This document shows, in pieces, positions 30,187-38,851 of a stretch of 64,000 nucleotides of DNA (position 1 is its first letter; every line of letters starts with the position of its first letter). The notes below the pieces were generated by a model. It saw only the letters and a list, made by a program, of their open reading frames with translations. It did no database searches and was not told the origin of the DNA. The position numbers and the translations under genes are program-made. Origin of the DNA: Polyangiaceae bacterium (GTDB lineage: Bacteria > Myxococcota_A > Polyangia > Polyangiales > Polyangiaceae); NCBI GenBank assembly GCA_025936045.1, contig JAICUB010000016.1, forward strand, positions 62,001-126,000, in the 5' to 3' direction.

Positions 30187-30939
30187 ATGGCCCCCGCGTC
30201 GAGACCGCATTGGCTTCGAAACGTCCGCTGGCAGCTGCTCGCCAGCGTGTGCCTCGTCGCCGCATGCGGCGGCAAGTCGGCTTCGGACTCACGCACCGGC
30301 ACCGGCGGCGGCCCGAACGACGCGACGGGCGGCTCCACGACGACCGCAGGTGGCACCGGCGACGCGGCCATTGGCGGTGACACGAGCACTGGAGGCTCGA
30401 GCCGCGCCGGCACGGGCGGCTCCGAGGATGGCTCCGGAACCGGCGGCACGTCGACCTGCCAGGGCGTCGCCTGCGCGCCGATCCCCAACACTTGCAAAAA
30501 AATCGTCCAAGAGCCGGACGCTTGTTGCGCCAGCTGTCTCGATACGGGCTGTGACGCTTGCCCCGATCTGGTTTGCGATACGGGCAGCCACGCCGCGACG
30601 ACCCCGGGCGATTGCTGTCCGACTTGCCAGCCCGATCCTCCGGATTCGTGCACCGTGGCTCGCGACGACTACAAGACGCTCCGCTCCGCCCTGATCGAGA
30701 AGTACGGCTCGAGCGGCTGCATGAACAGCGCGGATTGCGCCCTCGCCCCCGAGAGTAACGCGTGCACGACCAGCTGTGGCGTGCCCCTGCCGCGCCTCAC
30801 GGTCAATGATTTCGAAACCAACACGATGAACGCAGCAAGAGACTGTTCGACGTGCCCGCCGCCACCCGACCTCGATTGCGCTTTGGTGCTCGCCGCCTGC
30901 GTGAATGGCAAGTGCACGCTCGCGGCGCCAACAGACTGA
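30187..30939 (+). CDS. Cys-rich lipoprotein (250 aa)
   Basis: ATG 30187; signal peptide with lipobox VAAC near residue 24. A Gly/Thr/Ser linker (residues about 35-95) leads to a Cys-rich domain: CQGVACAPIPNTCKKI, CCASCLDTGCDACPDLVC and PGDCCPTCQPDPPDSC. The Cys spacing resembles von Willebrand C-like or antistasin-like repeats. A second module (SALIEKYGSSGCMNSADCAL) ends the protein. It would be a surface-exposed, disulfide-stabilised protein. Its function is not known. Confidence 0.65.
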   Translation: MAPASRPHWLRNVRWQLLASVCLVAACGGKSASDSRTGTGGGPNDATGGSTTTAGGTGDAAIGGDTSTGGSSRAGTGGSEDGSGTGGTSTCQGVACAPIPNTCKKIVQEPDACCASCLDTGCDACPDLVCDTGSHAATTPGDCCPTCQPDPPDSCTVARDDYKTLRSALIEKYGSSGCMNSADCALAPESNACTTSCGVPLPRLTVNDFETNTMNAARDCSTCPPPPDLDCALVLAACVNGKCTLAAPTD

Positions 30940-31069
30940 AATCCCTGTTAATTTTCTCCAGACCGAGCGGGCGTCGAAAAAAGCCGCGACCGATGTCGAT
31001 CCGGGGCGCGGTCAGTCGTCGTCGTGAGGAAGCCGGGCGCGACGCACCGGCTGGACCAGGAGAACCAAG

Positions 31070-31795
31070 ATGCGATTCATGGTGATGCACAAGATGACCG
31101 AAGAGATGGAGCGCGGCCTCCCGCCCGAGCCCGCGCTCCTCGAAGGCGTCCGCAAGCTCATCGCCGAGAGCGTGAAGGACAAGATTTTCGTGTCCGGCGA
31201 GGGCCTCAAGCCGTCGTCCGAGCGCGTTCACGTGGCGTACAAAGACGGCAAGCGAATCGTTACCGACGGGCCCTTCACCGAAGCCAAAGAGCTCGTCGGG
31301 GGCTTCGCCGTCATGCGGGTGCGCTCGCTGGATGAGGCGCTCACGTGGTGCGACAAATTCGCGGCGCTGCTCGGTGACGTGGAGCTCTTCATGGGGCCGG
31401 TGGTCGAGCCGTGGGACATCGGGCTCGCGGCGAAACCGACGAACCCGCCGCTTCGCGTCCTTTCGATGCACAAGCTCGACGAGCGCGCACAAAACGACAC
31501 CCCGCCCGACCCACGTGCGATGCAGCAAATGGGCGCGTTGATCGAGGAGATGACGAAGGCGGGCGTGCTCCAAGCGACCGGTGGTCTCGCGAGCACCAAG
31601 CAGGGCGCTCGCATTCACTACGCGGGGGGCAAGCGCACCGTCGTCGACGGCCCGTTCGCGGAGTCGAAAGAGCTCGTGGCCGGCTACGCCATCATCGAAG
31701 TGCCGTCGAAGGCCGCGGCCATCGAGTGGGCGCTTCGCTTCGGTGACATCGTGAAGGTGAACGAGGTCGAGGTCCGGCCGATCCCGGAGTGGTGA
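31070..31795 (+). CDS. tandem YCII-domain (DGPF) protein (241 aa)
   Basis: There are two copies of the YCII/DGPF fold. Copy 1 (residues 1-118) has MRFMVMHKMTEEMERG and VTDGPFTEAKELVGGFAVMR. Copy 2 (128-241) has RVLSMHKLDERAQNDTPPDP and VVDGPFAESKELVAGYAIIE. The His near each start and the DGPF loop line the ferredoxin-like pocket of these proteins. Single-domain relatives are more usual, so this is an internal duplication. Such proteins often sit beside ECF sigma genes, but none is adjacent here. Confidence 0.8.
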   Translation: MRFMVMHKMTEEMERGLPPEPALLEGVRKLIAESVKDKIFVSGEGLKPSSERVHVAYKDGKRIVTDGPFTEAKELVGGFAVMRVRSLDEALTWCDKFAALLGDVELFMGPVVEPWDIGLAAKPTNPPLRVLSMHKLDERAQNDTPPDPRAMQQMGALIEEMTKAGVLQATGGLASTKQGARIHYAGGKRTVVDGPFAESKELVAGYAIIEVPSKAAAIEWALRFGDIVKVNEVEVRPIPEW

Positions 31796-31844
31796 TGGGC
31801 CGGCGACGGGCGTGACCGGAGCTCCGCGGCTCCGGTCAGCGCGC

Positions 31845-33473
31845 TCACTCGAGCGTGTAGTCGTCCAGCAGGTCCCCGCCGGCAGCGAGGAACTGCACGT
31901 GAACGTCGTCGGGCGTGACGTCGACCCGTGCCCAGCCCGAATCGGCCCAATAGGTGGTGTACCCCGTCTCGCTCGAGTCGAAGAGCCAGATGGCGCCCGC
32001 GCTCCCGGGTAGCGAGTAGTGAATGTCGTCGACGACCATGTCCGTGAACACGTGGTCGTGGCCGTAGAAGAAGCTCTGCACGCCGTGTTGCTGCATGAGC
32101 TCGTGCACGATCTCCTGCTCGCCGACGTGGGCCGCGCGACCGCCGCCACGCCCGTATGCCGAGTCCGTGTCGTTCCCTCCGTTGCCGCCGACCGGATGAT
32201 GAATCAAAAGGAAGCGCCACTTCGCCGTCGCGTTCTCGAGCGTGGTCCTGAGCCACTCCATTTGCGCGTCGCCGAGCGTCCAGTCGTCGGGCAGCCCCGG
32301 GTAGGTGCTGAGCAAGTGGCACGTCGGCGTGTACGTGTAGACGTTGAGCATCACGAAGAGCGCGTCACCCCAGGTGAAGGCGTAATAATCCTCGAACGGG
32401 CTGCCACCTTGCGGATACGTGTCCGGCGTCGGCCCCGGCAAATAGAGCAGCCGCTGCGTCCGCGAGCGGTCGATTTCCTCCGCGCTGTTGCAGCCGCTCT
32501 CGCTGTCCCAACCGCCGATCACGGCGTAGTGCGGCACCAGTCCGAGCGTGCGCCCGAAGGAGTTACGGTAGTTCAAGTACGCGGCGCGCGTGATCGAACC
32601 GTCGGGTGGCGGGTCGTTGAACCCGTACTCGTGAAAGTCCAGCATATCGCCGAGGTTCACGACGAAATCGGGATCGAGCGCGCCGATCGCCGCGCTCGTC
32701 TGAGCGAGAATCGTCGGATCACCTTGGTTCGTGAACGACAGATCCGCGCCGATGTGCGTGTCGCTCACGAGCGCGAAGCTGAATGAGGAGCCCCCGGGAC
32801 GCGCGGTCGTCACGGTCCCCTGGTAGATCACGCGCTCGACATCGACGAGGTTCGCGTCCTCGGCGCCCAGAACGTCGTACTCGTAGCGGGTCCCCGCGTT
32901 GAGGCCGTCCACGTGCCACTCGGCGAGGTCGCTCGCGCGCACCTCGGGGGCGAGCGGTTCGCTCCACGCCTCGGTACCCTCCTCGCGAACGCTGAGCGTG
33001 AGCATCGCTGGATCACCGACCGAGAGCACGACGCTCACGCCGAAACCGGTAGCCGTGGGAGCGAACAAGAGCGGCGCGCCGAACAGCGCGTAGCGCGCCG
33101 CGGACGCCGAGCCTGCCACGCCAATCGCGCCCGCTTCGCCGCCCGCGCTCGTCCCTGCTCTGCCCGACGTCGCGATGCCGCCGCTGCCTTGGCTCGTCCC
33201 TCCTCGGCCGCCCGTGCTGCCACCGGCGCCGCCGCTCGCGCCGGTGCCGCCCTGAGCGCTGGTTCCGCTGGTTCCGCTGGTTCCGCTGGTTCCGCCCGCG
33301 CTCGTGTCCTCACCGCCGGTGCCGTCCGTGGGGCTCGGGGTCGGCGCCGTGTGCTTGCTCATACCGCACGCGCACGCGAGCGCGGCGCCGCAAGCGACCG
33401 CGAGCCATGCGCGCCCGCGGGGCCGCGCGTTCCGAAGGTCCGCGGAGAGGAAGCGTGCGGCGCCGTGGCTCAT
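31845..33473 (-). CDS. calcineurin-like metallophosphoesterase lipoprotein (542 aa)
   Basis: ATG 33473; signal peptide with lipobox region ALACACG, then a long Gly/Ser/Thr linker (to about residue 125) and a purple-acid-phosphatase-type N-terminal beta domain (LAEWHVDGLNAGTRYEYDVL). The metallophosphatase motifs are FALVSDTHIGAD (D-x-H), VVNLGDMLDF (GDxxD), GGWDSESGC, FLLIHHPVGG (His) and FFYGHDHVFTDM (GHxH-like). Substrate unknown; a secreted phosphatase or nucleotidase is likely. Confidence 0.8.
   Translation of the reverse strand: MSHGAARFLSADLRNARPRGRAWLAVACGAALACACGMSKHTAPTPSPTDGTGGEDTSAGGTSGTSGTSGTSAQGGTGASGGAGGSTGGRGGTSQGSGGIATSGRAGTSAGGEAGAIGVAGSASAARYALFGAPLLFAPTATGFGVSVVLSVGDPAMLTLSVREEGTEAWSEPLAPEVRASDLAEWHVDGLNAGTRYEYDVLGAEDANLVDVERVIYQGTVTTARPGGSSFSFALVSDTHIGADLSFTNQGDPTILAQTSAAIGALDPDFVVNLGDMLDFHEYGFNDPPPDGSITRAAYLNYRNSFGRTLGLVPHYAVIGGWDSESGCNSAEEIDRSRTQRLLYLPGPTPDTYPQGGSPFEDYYAFTWGDALFVMLNVYTYTPTCHLLSTYPGLPDDWTLGDAQMEWLRTTLENATAKWRFLLIHHPVGGNGGNDTDSAYGRGGGRAAHVGEQEIVHELMQQHGVQSFFYGHDHVFTDMVVDDIHYSLPGSAGAIWLFDSSETGYTTYWADSGWARVDVTPDDVHVQFLAAGGDLLDDYTLE
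33261..33296. repeat. 9-bp tandem repeat in the lipoprotein linker
   Basis: Four near-perfect copies of GGTTCCGCT encode a Thr-Ser-Gly tripeptide repeat in the linker of the metallophosphoesterase. Copy number could vary by slippage without breaking the frame. Confidence 0.8.
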
Positions 33474-33562
33474 CCGGTGCTTGTTTTCGCATGCCTTCGA
33501 GCGGGCGTCACGCCGCCGCGGGGCTCTGCGGAACAGACCGAAACCTGGTAGCGTGCCACGCC

Positions 33563-34390
33563 ATGCAGAAGCTCGGCCTTTTTCTCAGCATGGTTTGCTG
33601 CCCGGCACTCGCGCTCGGACTCGGCGCTTGCGACAAATCCTCGTCGTCCGAGAGCGCGCCCTCGGCCGCACCGGCGCCGACTCCCACGCCGACGCCGACT
33701 CCCACGCCGACGCCGACTCCCACGCCGACCCCGAGCGCAGCCGCTCCGAGCCCGCCCAAGCCGAAGAAGACCCTCGCGGACTGTGCGACCGGACCGAACG
33801 TCACCGTAGACAACCCCGCCGTCGAGGCCGAGCTCCGAAAGAAGCTCGAAAAGCCGACCGGCGCGCTCGCCAAGGCCGATCTCAAACGGCTCAAGTCGCT
33901 GAACCTTTCGCAGCTGAAGGACATTCACGAGCTCGACCCGTGCTTGTTCGCGCCGATGACCGGCTTGAAGGAGCTCTTCCTCGGCCCCGGCGACTACGAC
34001 GACCTCTCGCCGCTCGCCGGTATGACGCAGCTCGAGTCTCTGCGCGCGTCGATCAACCAGGTGAAGGATCTGAAGCCGCTCGAAAAGCTGACGAAGCTCG
34101 ATCGCCTCGATCTCGGACGGACGCAGGTGAGCGATCTCAAGCCGCTCGCCAAGCTCACGAGCATCACCGAGCTTCAGCTCGACGACACGCCGGTCGAAGA
34201 CCTCACGCCGCTCGCGGGTCTCACCAACATGGAGAACCTGAGCCTCAAGCACACCAAGGTCAAAGACGGCGCGCCCCTCAAAGGGATGAAGAAGCTCAAG
34301 TTCATCTACATCGGCGGCACGCCGCTCGACGACGACCCGGTGAGCATCGGCCCCCTCCGCGGACAAGGCACGAAGGTCATTTCCGACTGA
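33563..34390 (+). CDS. leucine-rich-repeat lipoprotein (275 aa)
   Basis: ATG 33563 (MQKLGLFLSMVCCPALALGL) with lipobox LGAC near 23. A Pro-Thr repeat (residues about 40-56) serves as spacer. Residues about 95-270 contain five to six LRRs of about 22 residues of the SDS22/internalin type: LKSLNLSQLKDIHELDPC, LDRLDLGRTQVSDLKPLAK, LTSITELQLDDTPVEDLTPL and LTNMENLSLKHTKVKDGAPL. It is an outer-surface protein-interaction scaffold; partner unknown. Confidence 0.85.
   Translation: MQKLGLFLSMVCCPALALGLGACDKSSSSESAPSAAPAPTPTPTPTPTPTPTPTPTPSAAAPSPPKPKKTLADCATGPNVTVDNPAVEAELRKKLEKPTGALAKADLKRLKSLNLSQLKDIHELDPCLFAPMTGLKELFLGPGDYDDLSPLAGMTQLESLRASINQVKDLKPLEKLTKLDRLDLGRTQVSDLKPLAKLTSITELQLDDTPVEDLTPLAGLTNMENLSLKHTKVKDGAPLKGMKKLKFIYIGGTPLDDDPVSIGPLRGQGTKVISD
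33676..33729. repeat. 18-bp tandem repeat encoding Pro-Thr spacer
   Basis: Three perfect copies of GCCGACTCCCACGCCGAC (33676-33693, 33694-33711, 33712-33729) code for a PTPTPT spacer. This is a likely site of length variation between strains. Confidence 0.85.
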
Positions 34391-34470
34391 CCTTCTGCCC
34401 GATTTTTTTGGATTGAGGGGCGACCTTTGTCTTCTGCCCCGTTCCACTGCTTCGCGGCGACGGCGACGAC

Positions 34471-35541
34471 TCAAATTTTGTAATCGGCCTCTGGGACCAA
34501 GTGCGTGTGGAGGCCGCACTCGCGCTTGGTCGACTCTTCCCACCACCAACGGCTCGCGCGTTCGTGCTCGCCGGGCCGCGAGGCGCGCGTGCACGGCTCG
34601 CAACCGATCGAGATATAGCCGCGATCGTGGAGCTCGTTCGTGGGCGCTTGGCGCTCGCGCAGGTACTCCCAGACGTCGCCGAGCGACGTGCGTGCAAGCG
34701 GATTCGATTTGAGAAGCGGCCCGGTCGCGCCGCGGTGCGCGCGGTCGAGTTGGAAGAGCTCCACGGCCGTCCGCGTCGGACTCTGATCGCGGCGCTGCCC
34801 GCTGAGCCACGCGCGATATCCGGAGAGAGCGCGCTGCAGCGGCTCCACCTTACGAATACCGCAGCACTCACCGTGGCCGTCTTCGTAAAAGCTGAAGTGG
34901 CCCTTCTTGCGCACGAGCGACTCGACGGCCACGTGAGCGGGGAACAGCGTGACGATCTCGATCCCGTAGTGCTTCCGCACCCGATCGAGGAAGCGATACG
35001 TCTCCGCATGCAGCCGCCCGGTGTCGAGCGTGAACACCGAGAAGCGATGGCCGGTGCTCGCGGCCATGTCGATGAGCGTCACGTCCTCGGCGCCGCTGAA
35101 CGCGATCGCCGCGCTCTCCCCGTACCGCGCGAGTACCCAGTCGACGACCGCGAGCGGCTCGGCCGCTGCGAAACGCTGGTTCAGCTCGACGACCTCCGCA
35201 TCCGTCGGATGCTCGCCGTTCGGCTGCGCCTTGGCGGAGCCGTTCACCACGGCGGGCGGAGGCGCGCTCATCGGGCTCGCCAAGCGCTCGCGCATGAGCT
35301 CGATCACGCTCGTGTAGACGACCTCGCGCTCGCCCTCCTTCACGAGAAAAAAGGGCGCGAGCTCCACGTGGTGGCGCGCGGCGAGCTGCATCCCCAAGGA
35401 CGCCGGGTCGGCTTCCTTCGCGAACACCACCTCGTCGATCTGCTCCCAGAGTCCGCGGCGGCGGAGCACTTCCTCGGCCTGAATGCATTTCTTGCAGGGG
35501 CTCCCGTCGGCGAGCTCCTTCTTGATCATCGTCACGTGCAT
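34471..35541 (-). CDS. cysH: adenylylsulfate (APS) reductase with N-terminal thioredoxin-like domain
   Basis: Residues about 1-85 form a glutaredoxin/thioredoxin-like domain with redox motif CKKC (SPCKKCIQAEEVLRRRGLW). Residues 130-356 are a complete CysH reductase: AIAFSGAEDVTLIDMAAS (PP-loop), FTLDTGRLHAETYRFLDRV, CCGIRKVEPL, CEPC, and the catalytic-Cys tail KRECGLHTH. The paired CC and CxxC cysteines ligate a 4Fe-4S cluster and mark APS rather than PAPS as substrate. Plant APS reductases carry their glutaredoxin domain at the C-terminus; here it is N-terminal. It makes sulfite in assimilatory sulfate reduction. No other cys gene is adjacent. Confidence 0.85.
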   Translation of the reverse strand: MHVTMIKKELADGSPCKKCIQAEEVLRRRGLWEQIDEVVFAKEADPASLGMQLAARHHVELAPFFLVKEGEREVVYTSVIELMRERLASPMSAPPPAVVNGSAKAQPNGEHPTDAEVVELNQRFAAAEPLAVVDWVLARYGESAAIAFSGAEDVTLIDMAASTGHRFSVFTLDTGRLHAETYRFLDRVRKHYGIEIVTLFPAHVAVESLVRKKGHFSFYEDGHGECCGIRKVEPLQRALSGYRAWLSGQRRDQSPTRTAVELFQLDRAHRGATGPLLKSNPLARTSLGDVWEYLRERQAPTNELHDRGYISIGCEPCTRASRPGEHERASRWWWEESTKRECGLHTHLVPEADYKI

Positions 35542-35678
35542 GAGGTTCGGTCGATATTGGCCCAGAAATTGCGAAGTTCCAGGGGGGTAAGGGCGTCACC
35601 TTAGCGCACCCCCCGAGCTCGAGGTGCGGACTCGAATTGCGCGGCGGTCGATTCTCCGCTAGGGAAGGCCCCCTCGAC

Positions 35679-35843
35679 ATGTCGAACCGCTCCGTTTGGA
35701 ACGTCCGCCGCAGGCACGAATGGCTCGCCACGCCGCTCAAGGGTAAGCCCCTGAAGAAGCGCAAGCGCCTGCGCATCGGCCTCGAGCAGGCGAACGCTCG
35801 CAAGAGCGCGAAGTCTGCGCCGGCCGAACCGGCCGCGAGCTGA
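35679..35843 (+). CDS. small basic protein (54 aa)
   Basis: ATG 35679 follows AGGGAAGG by about ten bases. The protein (MSNRSVWNVRRRHEWLATPL at its start; KGKPLKKRKRLRIGLEQANA next) is highly basic and ends in an Ala/Pro tail. It looks like a nucleic-acid- or ribosome-associated small protein, but no family is recognised. It stands between the divergent cysH gene and a lipoprotein gene. Confidence 0.5.
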   Translation: MSNRSVWNVRRRHEWLATPLKGKPLKKRKRLRIGLEQANARKSAKSAPAEPAAS

Positions 35844-35915
35844 CCGAGCTCCGCGCGTCCCCACGGACGCCCGCGAAGTTGTCCCGTGCGGGCGGCCCTT
35901 GCTAGCCCGAACGGC

Positions 35916-36449
35916 GTGGTCCGCAATGCGCTCCCCTGCTCGGCCCTGCTTCTCGCAGGCTGCCTGAACTATCACAAGGTCGCCGACGGGAAGGCTCCGG
36001 GCGACATGCTCGGCACCTTCCAGGTCGAGGGGTCGCTCGAGGCCTCGACCTGCGGCGCCGGCGCGCTCGGCTCGCCCTCGTCGTGGGGCTTCGAGATCAA
36101 GCTCACGCGCTTCGAGAACGACATTTACTGGCTGAACGGCCAGGAGGCTCTCGTCGGCGACATCGCGAGTGACGGCCGCTCCTTCTCCATCGTCACCGAC
36201 GTCGAGAACAAAATCTCGGATCCCGGGCGCGGCAAGAAGGGCTGCATCGTCATGCGGCACGACGACGCCGAGGGAAAGCTCAGCGCGTCCGGTACCGACG
36301 TGAAGAGCTTCGACGGCAAGCTTTCCTACGGCTACGACACGCTCACGGGCTCCGACTGCTCGGATTGGATCGGCACCGAGGGCGCGGTCGAAACCCTGCC
36401 CTGCTCGTTGAGCTACGCCCTCGCGGGCGAACGGTCGGCCGACAAGTAA
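35916..36449 (+). CDS. lipoprotein (177 aa)
   Basis: GTG 35916 (or GTG 35886) leads into the signal sequence RNALPCSALLLAGCLNYHKV with lipobox LAGC. The mature part is a likely beta-barrel or lipocalin-like fold (LGTFQVEGSLEASTCGAGAL, GFEIKLTRFENDIYWLNGQE, DGRSFSIVTDVENKISDPGR) with four Cys that could pair. No family is recognised. The unannotated gap after it contains a possible RNA. Confidence 0.6.
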   Translation: MVRNALPCSALLLAGCLNYHKVADGKAPGDMLGTFQVEGSLEASTCGAGALGSPSSWGFEIKLTRFENDIYWLNGQEALVGDIASDGRSFSIVTDVENKISDPGRGKKGCIVMRHDDAEGKLSASGTDVKSFDGKLSYGYDTLTGSDCSDWIGTEGAVETLPCSLSYALAGERSADK

Positions 36450-36598
36450 CCAAGCCTAAGTAGGCTTAACGCCCGAGCGGCCGACGCACGACGCCGAGCG
36501 CGAAAAACCCCGAGGGGCCGCGGAAGATCGGGCTACCCTGGCGGGTTTAGGTGGGCGGAAGGTCAGAGGACATGCTATTCTCTGAACCAACGTGCAGC

Positions 36599-36730
36599 AT
36601 GGAGCCCAAGTTCCCGGGCTGGTCCGTCGAGGGAAAACCCTCGAGTACTGCATTTCAGCTGAAGCCGCTACTCAGCGTCTTCATTACGGAAGCGCCCAAC
36701 AAACCGCGGCGGTCCCGATCGAGGCGATAG
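36599..36730 (+). CDS. possible 43-aa peptide in the intergenic region
   Basis: ATG 36599 opens a frame beginning MEPKFPGWSVEGKPSSTAFQ and ending in a basic stretch (KPRRSRSRR). Codon third positions are GC-rich in the first half. No clear ribosome-binding site precedes it, and the same DNA has RNA-like hairpins, so it may be a chance frame. Confidence 0.2.
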   Translation: MEPKFPGWSVEGKPSSTAFQLKPLLSVFITEAPNKPRRSRSRR

Positions 36731-36928
36731 CCCGATGCGGGCAGTCTCTCGCGTTGCCGTCGCTCCGGAGCGTCCGGCTCAGGCCGGAGGAGGTCATTGC
36801 ACAATGAATTGTAGTTGTACCCCTTGCCCGGAGGTCTCGCCCTAGCTGAGCGGCAACGTCCGCGCGTCGATCGTGCGGGCCAGCTGTTCGCGCCCCCGAC
36901 CCTCCGGGTCTGACGGGGTTACACACGG

Positions 36929-36963
36929 GCCGGGCGACATGGGTCGCCCGGCTCGTCTTTTTT
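36929..36963 (+). terminator. strong Rho-independent terminator
   Basis: A perfect 10-bp stem GCCGGGCGAC / GTCGCCCGGC with loop ATGG (36929-36952) is followed by TCGTC and six T (36958-36963). The nearest rightward gene ends 480 bases earlier (36449), so it ends either that transcript, an independent RNA, or an attenuated leader for the gene at 37076. Confidence 0.85.
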
Positions 36964-37075
36964 GTGCGCCGTGAGCGCTCGAAGCAGGGGTTGTGCTCTT
37001 CCGGACGCCGCGCGGTTTCTGGTAGAGAGATCGCCCGTCGCGTGGGGCGACCCTGCTTCTTGTCGAGGATCCTGG

Positions 37076-38851
37076 ATGACCGAGCACATCACCGCGCTGC
37101 ATGCCACCGTGAACCACGTTCTCGGGCTGGCCGACTTCTTCCTCTACGAGCGTTGGGAAGGGCCGTGGTTCGAGAAGGATACGTGGGAGAAGCTCATGAA
37201 GGGCACCCGCATCACGTTGACGATGCTGGGTGCGCTCTTGCTCATCTACGAGGTTCGCGCTCGCCGTCTGCGCGAGCGGATCCCGGAGCGCTTCCGTCGC
37301 CGCATCGCGTACGTGCTGACGGGGCTCGCGTTCCTAGTTTACTTCGACTTCTTCAACCCCAACGTCCGGTACGACCAGTACTACCACCGGCACGAGTTCT
37401 ATCATTACTACTTGGGGTCGAAGTACTCGAAGGAGCTCGGGTATCTGCGGCTCTACGAGTGCACGATGATCGCCGAGGCCGAGCTCGGACGCGCCGCCTC
37501 CGTTCACAAGCGTGAGCTCCGCGATTTGCGCGTCGATCTCATCAAGCCGGTCGACGCGACCTACGTCTTCAGCGACCCCGGCCAGTGCAAAAACCACTTC
37601 ACTCCCGACCGATGGGAAGCGTTCAAGAAGGACATCGACTGGTTTTATCACTCGGCGGCCGGCAGCTATTGGGAGGGCATGCAGAAGGACCACGGGTACA
37701 ACCCGCCACCGGTCTGGACCATGACCGGGAAGTTCTTCGGGAGCTTCGGACCCGCCGGCGATACGTACTTCAAGATCCTCGCCTGCATCGACATCCTGTT
37801 CCACATCGGCGCGGTCGTGATGTTCGGTTGGGCCTTCGGCTGGCGCGCCATGGCCGTCGCGACCGTCTTCTGGGGCTGCAATGCGCCCGCGAACTTCTAT
37901 TGGACGGGCGGGGCGTTCCTGAGACAGGACTGGATTTTCCTCCTCATCGCCTCGCTGTGCTTGCTGCGTAAGCGTAAGTTCTTCATGGGAGGCTTCGCGC
38001 TGACGTGGTCGATGCTGCTGCGCATCTTCCCCGGGCTCTTCATCATCGGGATCGCCCTCATCATGGGCATCCAGCTGCTCGAGACGATCCGGAAGAAAAA
38101 GCCGAAGCGCCTGGTCGACTACATCCATCCGGATCACCGCCGGTTCATCGTCGGGTGCGCCGTATGCCTCGGGATTTTCGTGCCCGCCAGCATGGTCTTC
38201 ACGGAAGGAGTCCAGGCATACAAGGACTTCTACGAACACACGTTGAAGACCCACCAGCGCACGCCGCTCACGAACACGATGGGGCTCGAGACGATGCTCG
38301 AGCACGACTGGAAGGGTCGCATGCGCTTCACGCGCGACGACAACCTCGATGATCCCTTCCAGACGTGGAAGGCCGACCGGCTCCAACGCTTCCAGGACCG
38401 AAAGATCATCTTCTTCGGCATCAACCTGTTCGTCCTCGCATGGACGGCGTGGGCGCTCCGGCGGACGAAGCTGCTCTGGGTCGGCCTAGCGCTCAGCACC
38501 CCCATGGTGATGTCGCTGACGAACGTCACCTGTTACTACTATTCGTTCTGCATGGTGCTCGGCGCGCTCATCCTCGCGCGCCGGCAGCTGGGCCCACCCT
38601 TGCTCGTCGCGAGCGGCGTGAGTCAGATCATCCTCTACGCGCCGAACGGGTACTACTGGGTGGATGACCGCTACAACGCGCAGTCCTACCTCTTTTACAC
38701 GCTCGGACTCATCGTGCTCTTCGTCTACTCGCGACCGTTCAGCATCTCGCGCCTGAAGGCGTGGTGGGACGGCAAGCCCGAGCCGAAGCACAAGCTCAAG
38801 GTGTTCGTGTCCGAGCCCCCGAAGGCCGCCGCGGCCGAGAGCCCCGGTTAG
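37076..38851 (+). CDS. multispanning membrane protein, GT-C glycosyltransferase-like (591 aa)
   Basis: ATG 37076 has GAGG just upstream. About ten hydrophobic segments are visible (for example TRITLTMLGALLLIYEV, YVLTGLAFLVYFDFF, AVVMFGWAFGWRAMAVATVF, GLFIIGIALIMGIQLLE, FFGINLFVLAWTAWAL). A large extracytoplasmic loop (about 90-200) is rich in Tyr/His/Asp (YDQYYHRHEFYHYYLGSKYS), and the arrangement FYWTGGAFLRQDWIFLL recalls DUF2029/ArnT-like GT-C enzymes. No sure catalytic Asp pair is identified, so enzyme activity is a guess. Confidence 0.5.
   Translation: MTEHITALHATVNHVLGLADFFLYERWEGPWFEKDTWEKLMKGTRITLTMLGALLLIYEVRARRLRERIPERFRRRIAYVLTGLAFLVYFDFFNPNVRYDQYYHRHEFYHYYLGSKYSKELGYLRLYECTMIAEAELGRAASVHKRELRDLRVDLIKPVDATYVFSDPGQCKNHFTPDRWEAFKKDIDWFYHSAAGSYWEGMQKDHGYNPPPVWTMTGKFFGSFGPAGDTYFKILACIDILFHIGAVVMFGWAFGWRAMAVATVFWGCNAPANFYWTGGAFLRQDWIFLLIASLCLLRKRKFFMGGFALTWSMLLRIFPGLFIIGIALIMGIQLLETIRKKKPKRLVDYIHPDHRRFIVGCAVCLGIFVPASMVFTEGVQAYKDFYEHTLKTHQRTPLTNTMGLETMLEHDWKGRMRFTRDDNLDDPFQTWKADRLQRFQDRKIIFFGINLFVLAWTAWALRRTKLLWVGLALSTPMVMSLTNVTCYYYSFCMVLGALILARRQLGPPLLVASGVSQIILYAPNGYYWVDDRYNAQSYLFYTLGLIVLFVYSRPFSISRLKAWWDGKPEPKHKLKVFVSEPPKAAAAESPG

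Larger units (their letters stand above)
36450..37075 (+). ncRNA. 626-bp intergenic region, candidate structured RNA or leader
   Basis: No convincing large gene lies here. It contains hairpins such as CGAGGG-AAAA-CCCTCG (about 36630-36645), GTGCAG pairing with CTGCAT around it, and further small stems, and it ends in the strong terminator at 36929-36963. A transcript of 350-400 bases is therefore plausible. I looked for the conserved blocks of tmRNA, RNase P RNA, 6S and SRP RNA and did not find them. It could also be the attenuated leader of the membrane-protein gene at 37076. Confidence 0.3.

Noticed and set aside
33470..34810. 446-codon leftward frame opposite the LRR lipoprotein
   Set aside because: It runs through the Pro-Thr and LRR repeats in antisense, producing artificial Arg/Gly and Glu/Leu repeats.
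36450..36963. 6S, tmRNA, RNase P or SRP RNA
   Set aside because: None of the conserved sequence blocks of these RNAs could be found, so the region is left as unclassified.
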